Source: Closterium sp. Naga37s-1 (Eukaryota > Streptophyta > Zygnematophyceae > Desmidiales > Closteriaceae). Taken from it: a stretch of 64,000 nucleotides of DNA. The translations under genes and the position numbers were made by a program. The notes under the pieces are model-generated. The model did not search any database. It had not been told where the DNA came from and saw only the letters and a list, made by a program, of their open reading frames with translations. Location: the NCBI GenBank assembly GCA_947471745.1, contig CANJKZ010001112.1:534001-598000 (forward strand), read 5' to 3'. Positions 44,852-51,400 of the stretch are shown in pieces (positions within the stretch are counted from its first letter, which is position 1; each line of letters starts with the position of its first letter).

Positions 44852-47299
44852 GATTTAGGCCGAGCCAGCAGAAGGAATGATCGCCAACAAACTCACTGCT
44901 GGTGAATCCACCGCTTCAACTGGGAAGCCTACATCGGCTGCCACCAACTTTGCAATGGACGGGGCTTGAACAATTCAGGGACCATATAGCAACTGATATC
45001 CTCTAGCCCTTCTTCTACAGACTCGTGTGCAACAACGGGAGGATGTGGCCCTCTCCGCTGTGCCGTCCCACTTGGCTCGCCCTGGTATCCACCAGTAAAA
45101 AACGAGTCAAAGTTAGTGTTCTATTCAGATGCCTTATAAAGCGCCAATAGGTAGTGTTCTCGATGGAACCTCACCATGTGTCTGCTACAGTTTCTAATAG
45201 CGATTCCTTTAAATTACATGCGCGGCTTGCACATCCTCCAAGTCAGTTTAGCAGTGGGCCACTTTGCAAATCCGGTTCCTTCTTAAACAACCCACCTTGA
45301 AGGATTTCTACCCACCCCGTTCGGCAAACCCGCACTCACCTTGTACATCCCCTTGAGTGACTCACGGGATAAGAGACGACTTTTGAGGCGCCTCAAAAAC
45401 TAACCAACCCACCCTAAAGGATCTCTCCGGCCCACCCCATTTGGCACACCCGCACTCACCTTGTACATCCCCTTGAGTGACTGATGAGAGAAGGTTCCCA
45501 GAACTTTCTTCACAGCAGGTGAAGGAGCAGGATGGGTAGCGGAGCCTGCGCTTAGAACCTGCCACGATCAGTGAAACAAAAGGTGAAAGAAGAGGTAGCG
45601 GAGCCTGCTTAGACCTCGTATGCCACTCACATGTAATTCACATGGCAAAATGTCTTCACGCCATAAAGCATTCAAGCACACCAAACCAAACCACTGCGAG
45701 CAACTGTCTGAAAGGAGAGGTCTCAGCAGCATGTCCCTTCTCTTTGTGCTATGCGGACTATTAAGTTGCACTAGCACCCCCACCCGGGAAAGGTTTAGAA
45801 GTCACGTTACCTTGCTCCTCTTCGTCTCAGGTCCTCTGGAGTCCTCACTGTTGCTCTCATCCGCGTTACAAGCACCCCCTGCTTCAATCACACCATCCGG
45901 CACCGCTCCTGCCCTATCCCCCTCCCCTCCAGCAGCTCCTTCCATCACCCTCTTCCCTTTCCCCTCCCCCCCTCTTTCAGCAGCGACGGCAGTGGCAGCA
46001 GCAGCAGCATCGGTGGCAGGTTGTGAATCAGGAAAGGAAGCACCAGGAGCAGCAGGAGCAGCAGCAGCAGCAGAGGCTCTCGTGAGAATGGCCTGGAGGG
46101 ATTGCTGGTCAGACGGCTGGGAGTGGGGTGTGGGGAGGAGGCAAGGAAAGAAAAGAAAAGAACTATTATCAGACTCGCTTTCAGCAGCTCTCGTGAGAAT
46201 GGGCTGAGGGGAGGGATTTCTTGAGTTGGACCGTGGTGGTGCTGACAGAGGAAGACCGTAGAAGACACTCCTCCTGTGGCCCCTAAAAAATGGTGATGGT
46301 GTGTGGTGTAAGAAAGAAAAGCAAATTCTGTTGACCCTCGCCTCCATTTGTGAGAATTTGTGAGAATGGGGGGGCAGGATATCTGGTAAAACGGCTGGTT
46401 TTAGGCCAAAAGGGAATGCTTGCCTTCCCTTGGGGTTACTGAAACAGCTTGCAGGGAGGGACGGTTGATGGTGGTGGTGAGTAGGGTAGTGTGAGCGGAA
46501 GTGAAATGGATTTTTCCACCCATTTTGTTTCCAACAACTCTCGTAAGAATGGTGTGAGAGGTGGATCACTTTTGAGTCAACTAAAGCATCCTTGTCATAA
46601 GAATAGACTGGAGCGGAAACAGGTGCTCCTGCTGCCTGCTGTGCTGCTGCTGGTGCACGGACGGATGGCTGGACTGGAAGCATGAGAAGAGAGAGGACGG
46701 GATTTCCGAATTTTAGGGTTTCAATTTCGAAGTTGACTGCGGCCTGCCATTTTCTCCTTTTGCCGTTACTTCAAAGGTCTGCAGAAACAGCTGGTAGAGA
46801 GGGGTACGGTTAGGAAAAGAGTGAATGCAATCTGCGTTCATTCTGGTTGTAAGAACCCTTGTGGTGTAGTTGTCTGGAGCGTTATTTTTCCGGTGAAGGC
46901 CTGGACAAGCACGGTGATAGCTTCGCACCTTCAATCGCGTGAAGCCCTGTAAGCTGGATGGTGACTCTATCGAAAGTGAGTTGGCCGCAGCGACGCAGGG
47001 AGCATGATACCTGAGAAGCCATAAAGGTTTCCGGCATAGGATCATGGAAAGACAGCTCTGAGTATCCAATTATATAAATGTTAAAATAAATCAGTAGGAG
47101 AAATGTAAGGTAACTCAATTGAAGGACACGACGAGGATTCGCACCATTTAGTGACGTCGAATCCGCCATTGCCTTTGGTTACGACGCCGACTCGAACGTC
47201 ATCCTTAGCTACCGCCTTGCTGCAGTGCCGACACGCGGCGCGGCCTGATCGCGCGTACTCGACCACTGCTCGCGCCGCGCCCACAGCGGCGGTTGACAT
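27679..47299 (-). CDS. ZDP: ZDP/PNKP-like polynucleotide 3'-phosphatase with PARP-type zinc finger
   Basis: Removes 3'-phosphates at DNA breaks (base-excision and single-strand break repair, nucleus). Exons I can place on the minus strand: 47299-47145, 47010-46929, 46092-45811, 45558-45460, 41083-41007, 39453-39372, 38210-38091, 30021-29906, 28047-27978, 27774-27679. Every junction has an AG acceptor and a GT donor, phases agree, and the sum is 1179 bp (392 residues). Exons 1-2 encode a PARP-type finger (CRHC ... GGFDVTKW|YHAPC). Exon 3 is an acidic/Ala linker ending KRSK. Exons 5-10 carry the HAD set: DFDGCLV (motif I), VIFTNES (II), LFRKPEGGLW (Lys, III) and VGDAAGRPQDHSDSD (IV), ending in FYLPEDVFG. 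No polynucleotide kinase domain is seen, as in plant ZDP. Element E5 lies in the intron between exons 7 and 8. Decayed exon copies surround most exons. An extra exon between 45460 and 41083 cannot be excluded. Confidence 0.85.
27790..27862. repeat. AGAGGGCGCCACATC tandem repeat
   Basis: Four tandem 15-bp units in the last ZDP intron. Confidence 0.85.
27978..28690 (-). repeat. Tandem array of the ZDP motif-IV exon (VGDAAGR)
   Basis: The intact exon copy is 27978-28047. At least four further copies lie upstream on the minus strand (ending near 28187, 28334, 28460 and 28685). Each holds the acceptor CAGCTCATTCTTC and GGGATGCAGCTGG-type sequence with growing damage. The intact exon reads SFFVGDAAGRPQDHSDSD. 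Joints between copies carry the TTTTGAGT.GACTCAAA palindrome or its remnants (28123, 28265, about 28395, about 28619). Only the 27978 copy keeps the proper GTGAAA donor and full motif. Confidence 0.85.
28265..28282. repeat. Junction palindrome (GG core)
   Basis: TTTTGAGTGGACTCAAAT abuts a truncated copy of the ZDP motif-IV exon. Arms TTTGAGT/ACTCAAA are preserved with a variable centre. Related damaged forms are at 28123-28140, about 28395-28412 and about 28619-28636, all at joints of the same array. Confidence 0.8.
28806..29252 (-). repeat. 38-bp minisatellite derived from a ZDP exon
   Basis: About 11.7 tandem copies of a 38-bp unit (GTCTCCTTTCATTCCCACAC + ACGCACAGCACTAAAACT). On the minus strand each unit reads LCVCGNERRQF, a short piece of the neighbouring ZDP exon (LLCECGNEE in the intact copy at 29906-30021). 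Copies are nearly identical, so expansion is recent. Confidence 0.9.
29253..30021 (-). repeat. Tandem copies of the ZDP motif-III exon
   Basis: The intact exon is 29906-30021 (IFISCGRSNSGDLFRKPEGG then LWHLLCECGNEE). Degraded copies of its second half occur at about 29240-29345, 29360-29460, 29475-29600 and 29755-29830. They read VSHLLCVCGNE, FSHLLCACGNEE, GLWHLLCACGNE and CVCGNELGNTC. Several retain the downstream GTGAG donor. Confidence 0.85.
29729..29746. repeat. Junction palindrome (GGCGCC core)
   Basis: TTTTGAGGCGCCTAAAAA directly before a truncated copy of the ZDP motif-III exon. The left neighbour is unique sequence. Confidence 0.8.
29978..30345 (-). repeat. 133-bp tandem array of the ZDP exon start (IFISCGRSN)
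   Basis: Unit starts at 29978, 30111 and 30244 (period 133 bp). Each repeats the acceptor CCAG and the exon start IFISCGRSNSGDLFR. The array is interrupted by E5 at 30346 and its last unit resumes at 37234-37320. Confidence 0.9.
30346..30434 (+). repeat. E5 5' LTR (5' end missing) and primer site
   Basis: GTAGCCCATATGGGGTACAA ... TTAGTATTCTGACA followed by TGGTATCAGAGC, the textbook copia initiator-Met primer site. Confidence 0.93.
30480..31490 (+). repeat. E5 5' leader: CCCTGCGTCGCGCTGCCCGC repeats
   Basis: One kilobase of CTGCCCTGCGTTGCGCTGCC, CCGCGTCGCCCGTCCGCCCTG and CCCCTGCCTGCCCGCGCGCC variants. Open frames occur on both strands but are compositional. Confidence 0.85.
31497..32640 (+). 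pseudogene. E5 gag-like region and protease
   Basis: MTSFRGSGGSGGGGGD begins after the leader. LTPQQLREWYSNWSG and MPQQLREWFAQRG follow. The zinc-finger-like CPYAIRTGDRAGQTCG is interrupted by TAG in GHT-stop-SRCF (near 31947). The protease box is LALDSGASRCFFHD (near 32220). Confidence 0.85.
32640..33640 (+). pseudogene. E5 integrase
   Basis: HHRLGHPSLPRLRGMHSRLL, HMDVWGPAHVR, LRLHSDRDGEFAS, GVAERRIGLVMEVARTSMIH and VFLGFLSDVPGWQFYHP are visible. Stops occur near 32918, 33000, 33135 and 33164, mostly CAG to TAG or TGG to TGA. The second motif reads SDRDGEF instead of SDRGGEF. Confidence 0.85.
33641..34640 (+). pseudogene. E5 Gly/Ala linker
   Basis: GGAEPERAEPGGAEPGG and GAGGTGAAGPGGAG repeats. 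Two near-identical copies of the motif REPLSPPQLREWFARRWSL / REPLSPPQLREWLARRWSL start at about 33900 and 34137. Confidence 0.8.
34640..36838 (+). pseudogene. E5 reverse transcriptase and RNase H
   Basis: Pieces in several frames: WQTAMNAEMTSWNF, MWIFRVKRPPGSPP, DFSTAFLQGSVHEEI then TAG (Trp position, 35738). An intact YVDDLVFATADTEE follows, with ITLTQS-stop near 36117. RNase H boxes are HADAFWVDD, YVDNKAMIAL and ANTADNFTKAL, with the stop at 36837. Confidence 0.88.
37133..37233 (+). repeat. E5 3' LTR
   Basis: TGTCAAACTTATGTGTCCCA ... TTAGTATTCTGACA, 101 bp, preceded by CCTATGGGGGTG. Confidence 0.95.
37234..37330 (-). repeat. Rest of the 133-bp exon array after E5
   Basis: AGGAAGAGAGGGAGTGGG ... 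GATACGGTCTCCG ... CCTGAGTTGCTGCGACCACA continues the unit broken at 30345. This confirms that E5 entered an existing array. Confidence 0.85.
37491..37746. repeat. 69-bp tandem array, units separated by the GTCGAC palindrome
   Basis: Four units at 37491, 37560, 37629 and 37698 (period 69 bp, frame-neutral). Units read GCATGCTGGCACTACATACG ... GCACGCCAGCCTAG. Each pair is joined by a perfect TTTTGAGTCGACTCAAAA. Confidence 0.95.
37539..37694. repeat. Three junction palindromes (GTCGAC core)
   Basis: Perfect TTTTGAGTCGACTCAAAA at 37539-37556, 37608-37625 and 37677-37694, each between identical 51-bp segments of the 69-bp array. Confidence 0.95.
37840..39195 (-). repeat. Tandem array of the ZDP motif-II exon (VIFTNES)
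   Basis: The intact exon is 38091-38210 (VIFTNESNIDRFTKQRHKAI to PGVPMQ, AG acceptor, GTGTGT donor). Copies of its end lie at about 37845-37905 and 37930-38040. Copies of its start lie at about 38281, 38395, 38530, 38672, 38808, 38925, 39040 and 39150, degrading away from the intact exon. At least ten copies are recognisable. Confidence 0.88.
38987..39004. repeat. Junction palindrome (TCGA core)
   Basis: TTTTGATTCGACTCAAAA lies exactly between two copies of an 85-95 bp block (38902-38986 and 39003-39098). Confidence 0.9.
39285..39302. repeat. Degenerate junction palindrome
   Basis: TTTTAATGCGCCTAAAAA. The following AGGAGGAATGAATC (39304) is repeated at 39351, so duplication is nearby but the association is weaker here. 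Confidence 0.5.
39366..39915 (-). repeat. Tandem array of the ZDP exon GPNAWSLMFDTVP
   Basis: The intact exon is 39372-39453 (MGPNAWSLMFDTVPSVLQQF then HQAGYKI, donor GTGAGT, acceptor CCACAG). Degraded copies are at about 39515-39570, 39630-39690, 39760-39815 and 39885-39915, reading GPQSCSLVLDTAPS, RPNAWSFMFETVP, GTHSWSLMCS and so on. Confidence 0.85.
40100..41083 (-). repeat. Tandem array of the ZDP motif-I exon (DFDGCLV)
   Basis: The intact exon is 41007-41083 (RIAAFDFDGCLVNTNVR, donor GTGAGT). Its 3' piece with the donor (CLVNTNVRM) recurs at about 40679-40716 and 40800-40838. CATCACTCACATGC pieces recur at 40890-41000, and degraded copies occur at about 40090-40150 and 40385-40415. Confidence 0.82.
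40165..40182. repeat. Junction palindrome (CA core)
   Basis: TTTTGAGACATCTCAAAT splits a block that recurs intact at about 40390-40460 (GATCCGACGGGATCAAAGG ... AGAGAGACTCGACCTCCCC). Confidence 0.75.
41125..41199. repeat. (GGGAT)n pentanucleotide tract
   Basis: About 15 copies of GGGAT with rare GGATA variants. It lies about 40 bp upstream (minus strand) of the motif-I exon acceptor, where it reads as a pyrimidine-rich (ATCCC)n tract. Confidence 0.9.
41961..41979. repeat. Junction palindrome (GGCGCC core)
   Basis: TTTTTAGGCGCCTTAAAAA between two copies of CATGATTCCACATCT ... AATTCCACAAG (41876-41912 and 41982-42013). Confidence 0.85.
42021..42783. mobile_element. Possible non-autonomous DNA element with GGGTC pentamer ends
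   Basis: The left end (42021-42200) consists of GGGTCGGGTCGACCCGCCCG-type pentamers in both orientations. The right end (42600-42783) has GACCCGACCCGACCC and its complement. The middle contains GCGATCGC-rich short repeats (42380-42570). This resembles the subterminal repeats of plant hAT-type non-autonomous elements. I could not find clean terminal inverted repeats or a target duplication. Confidence 0.45.
42830..44150. other. No gene seen; TCGAACC/GGTTCG-rich intronic sequence
   Basis: The motif GGTTCGAC/GTCGAACC recurs many times at 42836-42915 and 43390-44130, suggesting an old repeat element. A perfect 11-bp inverted repeat AGCAGGTTTCC (43933-43943 with 43957-43967) could form a hairpin. 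It lies within the large ZDP intron between exons 4 and 5. Confidence 0.5.
44821..44850. repeat. (A)30 tract
   Basis: Thirty consecutive A on the plus strand inside the ZDP intron. Confidence 0.95.
44860..45081 (-). other. Open segment in ZDP intron, possible extra exon
   Basis: After an acceptor-like GGATACCAG at 45082 the minus strand is open in phase 0 (GEPSGTAQRRGPHPPVVAHE, then VEEGLEDISCYMVPELFKP). I see no donor that keeps phase with the next exon and no family match. It may be an alternative exon or chance. Confidence 0.25.
45287..45558 (-). repeat. Duplicated ZDP exon 4 end
   Basis: The intact exon 45460-45558 ends SLKGMYK with donor GTGAGT. A second copy of its last part plus donor lies at 45328-45366. 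The two copies (about 45287-45373 and 45403-45490) are separated by a perfect TTTTGAGGCGCCTCAAAA at 45381. Confidence 0.85.
45381..45398. repeat. Junction palindrome (GGCGCC core)
   Basis: Perfect TTTTGAGGCGCCTCAAAA between two 87-bp copies containing the ZDP exon 4 end. Confidence 0.95.
46060..46680 (-). repeat. Copies of the ZDP exon 3 start (ILTRA)
   Basis: The intact acceptor and start (CCAG|GCCATTCTCACGAGAGC) at 46092 is echoed at about 46180-46206 (PILTRAAES), 46350-46375 and 46530-46560. The plus-strand TCTCGTGAGAATGG core is retained or mutated in each. Confidence 0.7.
46570..46587. repeat. Half junction palindrome
   Basis: TTTTGAGTCAACTAAAGC with degraded duplicates of TCGTAAGAATGG on either side. 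Confidence 0.55.
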
Positions 47300-48486
47300 A
47301 GACGTGCTGCACCCTCACGCTAGTTAAGAAATACCTAGTGTCGCGATAGCTAGGGAAAATGCGGTGCAGTCGCGTCTGAAGAAAATGGTGTATGAGATAG
47401 CCGAATTGGGAACATGACCCCGTAATAATGCCACTCTCTCCGCAAATCGTCCGGTGCGGTTCAGAAGGTTTTCACACGGTAATCGGTCGGTGGAACCCGA
47501 ATTGCACGGTACAGCCCAAACATTCAATCTAGGACGGGGCTGTTTTAAAGCGCAAAGCACCTCACTGCACCATACCGTTATCAAGCTTGAGTGAGGAGGT
47601 GGGACCAGTCCACGACGTGGCCAAACGGGGTACGTGAATCCTCGATTGATATTTACGTTACGTGGGATGCCTTCGATGCTTGTGATTCGTCTATCCAACT
47701 TCGCGAGCGAATCGCCAGCAGACACCGATTCCAGTGGAGACCACGAACCCACCAATTTCAGCAGGGACCAGCCACGTTCGACGAAGCTCAGATCGCTTTG
47801 AGTCGACCGAACTACGCAACAACCCGAACTTGAAATGCGAACCGATCGCAGCCAGGTCTAAGGTCTTGAAACAAATGCTTTGGAAACCACCTTGGGTTGA
47901 GATTAGTTCCTTGCAATTCCCACCTTGAAAATACCTGCCTCGAGAGTACCTACCTTAGGGAATGCTTGGCTGGCAATGTGCGAATTCCGAGCATATGAAG
48001 CTAGCGAAGCCTACCAACCTAGGTCGCTGGGTTGGACTCGCGCAGTTAGGTGAAACGCCCGAGCGCTTTACTCCCTCTCACGGTTCCCTGCCTTTCATAT
48101 TGATCGATTCTGGTTATTTCTGTCCTGTAATTCGCGCTCTGGTTGTTTGTTGTCTCTAGTGGCATTACATCCGTTACATCACCTATAATCCAGCGAATTT
48201 ATTCCTCCCACTCTTCAATGGCGTACTGAATTTGTAGAGATAAACACCCTGGCGTTTGCTGCTTTTACCGAGTACAGAATGACGTCATCGCCTCATTGCA
48301 AATGCTAAATCCGTTCACAAATACCAATCTATTCCTCCACGGTACACGTGAAATTAGGTTATAGCGAGTATAAAGGATGTGATCGCCACTCTCACGACAT
48401 CAGACGGACCCACGCAGCATGTTTTGAACCTGTACACGGCTGACCTCCGCACTCAAGGGGGATTTACTCTGAAAAAACAAGAGGAG
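47300..48486. promoter_or_regulatory. Divergent intergenic region between ZDP and the GT61 gene
   Basis: The two genes are transcribed away from each other with about 1.2 kb between start codons. I see no convincing TATA box or shared element. A 143-residue open frame (47324-47755, minus) has no recognisable family or context and is not called. Confidence 0.5.
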
Positions 48487-51400
48487 ATGGATCCGAAAGT
48501 CCGTCTTTCTGGCGTTCTTTTGGTCTTCGCCCTGTTCTTCATCGCTCTCTCTCCACAGGTCGCCTTCTTTTCCCAGTCATACCCCCATTGCTTTCAATCT
48601 ATGAAGATTTTCGCGGGTCGGCCTCACTTTTACTGTGGAATTGCCTCACTCCTGACGGTGTTGCCACTCCTTGCGCGTGGTGCTGTGATTGGGGGGGGAC
48701 GGGTGAGTGGGGGAAGGATGGGGGGTGGATGGTGGGGAGGATGGGGATCAATGGGGACGGGCAAGGATGAGGGGGAGGATGGGGATAAGGGGGACGGGGA
48801 GGTGGGGGGACAAGGATGAGGGGGAGGATGGGGACCAGGGGGGCGGGGGGATGGGAGGGGCAAGGATGAGGGGGGACCAGGGGGACGGGGGGGTGGGAGG
48901 GGCAAGGATGAGGGGGAGGATGGGCTAAGGATGGGGGGACGGGTTGAGTAAGGGTGGGGGCTGGGGGGGGGAGGGAGGGGGGTTTGAGTGAGGAGGGGCG
49001 GGTGGGGGAAGGAGGAGGGGAGAAAAGGGGGTTTGAGTGGGGTCAGGGTCAGGAGGTGGTGGGTGGGATTGGGGAGGGGGTGCTTGCATGGGCAGGTGTA
49101 TCTGTGCAGGTGGCATCTGCATCGCTGGTCAAATCAAATCAGATCCGATCTTCCAAGGATGTGATCGGGCAGGTGGTGGAGTTTGAAGCAGAGGAGATTA
49201 AAGCCCTGGAGGGCGGCAACGCTCGTCCACAAGCGAGTGAAAACAGGATGGGAAATGGGAGTGATAACGGGGATGTAAATGAGGGGGTTACAGAAGGCAC
49301 ACAGCAAGAGGAGGAGCGGAGTTGGTGGAGGTGGGATGCGGGGAAGGGCGAACTGGTGCAGAGGGAGGGGCCAGAGGGGCTGGCTGACGGGCAGGAGACA
49401 CTTTTGTGGCTGCCCGAGATCGTGTACGATGATCTGGAGCTCATGGACCTGAGATACTTCCAGGTGGGCGAGATATTTTCTAGGTGGGGGATATTTTTCT
49501 TCGGGCGGGCTGCGGGCAAGATATTTTTCAAATGGGTGAAATATTTCCAGGTGGGCGATATAATATTTCAGGTAAGCGAGGTATTTTGTAGGTGGGAGGT
49601 GGGCGCGAAATTTCAGGTGGGCGAGATTTCAGCGGATGGATGAGATGTTTCCAGGTGGATAATATGTATATACATTTTTTTTTGGTTGAGGTTTTCCTAT
49701 ATAAATGAGTACGAGGTTAAGTCGTAACTTCAACCGACATCCCAACTTATGCACACCCAACCTGGATCCCTTTATAAAGACCAACCGATTTGTCTACAGA
49801 GGTAGAGAAAGGGTACTTGAAGTTTCATGTGACAGCCTGGCCTGTATCATGCATACCCCTTTTTGGCAACCAGCTTATGTTCCTTTCATGCGCACCAATC
49901 TTGCCACTTCCTTTCCCCTTTCCCCCACTCCATCAGTGCCTGCACTGCCCGGCCCCTGCCTGCCCCTCCTTCTCTTGCTACCACACTGCCTGCAGGCAGG
50001 CAGGCGGGCAGGGTGCTGGCATGCACTGGGTGCGAGCGATCCTTTATTGAGCGACTCAATATCCAGACACACCTTCCACCTTCCTTTCCCTCCCCTCCCC
50101 TCCTCCCTTCTGAGAGCCTGTGCTGCCCGGCCCTTGCCTGCCCCTCCTTCTCTCGCTGTTAGAGGTGATCAGAGACCAGCTTCCGACCTTCTTCCCCCCC
50201 TCCCCACATTGGCCCGCCACCCCTTCCACCCCACTCCCTCCCCTCAGGGCTTGCACTGCGCGGCCCCTGCCTGCCCCTCCTTCTCTCACTGCCGTACTGG
50301 CCGCAGGCAGGCAGGCAGAGTACTGGCGTGCACTGGGAACGACCCTTTATTGAGTGATCCGTTATCAGGCAACAACGGTGGTGCATCCAGTCAGACAGCT
50401 TCAACGGACGCGTCAGGGACATCATCTGTCGGCGCGTCAGGGTCGGACTCGATGGCCACCGTAGGCTCGGCGTCTGCGGCGGGCTTAGGCTCGGCGTCTG
50501 CGGCGGGCTTAGGCTCGGCGTCAGTAGACGCGTCTCCTCTTGTGGACCCCTCCCCTGTGCTCACCTCGCCTCCCCCCAACCACGTGAAGGACAATGCGAC
50601 CTATGATGTGGCTGTTGCCGAGCCGTTTGCTGCACAGGTGGGTGGGAGAGAGTGGCTCGCTGGTGGCAAGAGGTTGCAGGGGATGAGATGTGGTGCAGTG
50701 TGGTTGGTAGATGTGGTGTGATGTGGGAAAAAACAGTTCTGTCTTCTCTACGTCTCCTGCTCATCCCTGCAGGTGTTCCTGCTATAGAACGTCTTTATCA
50801 ACGACTGTTTTGTAGCAACTCAAGCATGCTGTTCATCAACGATCAACGACTCACACAACTCACCGACCGTTTTTTAGCAACTCACACATGCCGTCCGCTG
50901 TCTCTTTCTCCTCTTCTCCTGCTCCCCCCTGCAGGTGTTCCTTCTAGAGAACGTCTTCATCAACGACCGGGGCATGGTGTTTGATGCCATGTACCACTAC
51001 CGCCATGGGCTGCTGTGCAGGTATGTGGTGTATGGTGGTACATGCATGTATGTGAGAAAGAAAGCACGCATGCGCACGTGCGCACTCTGCGACTGATCTA
51101 GAATGCGCATGTGTGCAGCACACATGCCGTAGGTGCGAGAAAGGAAGCCAGCCAGAGTGCGCATGTGTGCAGTGAGCTGCTCTGATAGGCCTGTAGCCAT
51201 AGCTAACTCCCTCGCCTCGCCTCTCCTCTCCCCTCCCCACTCTACTTCGGTCTGTACACAGGGAAGCAAACCTGAGTGCGCATGTGTGCAGTGAGCTGCT
51301 CTCATCGACAGTGTTTCCCCTTCCTCTCCTCCCCCCTCAACCCCTGGTTAGGTGCTGCCCTCTCGACTTCGGCCTATACACAGGGAATGAAACCAAGGTG

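Noticed and set aside
47324..47755. Minus-strand 143-residue frame upstream of ZDP
   Set aside because: No recognisable family, no splice or poly(A) support, and it lies in the divergent intergenic region.
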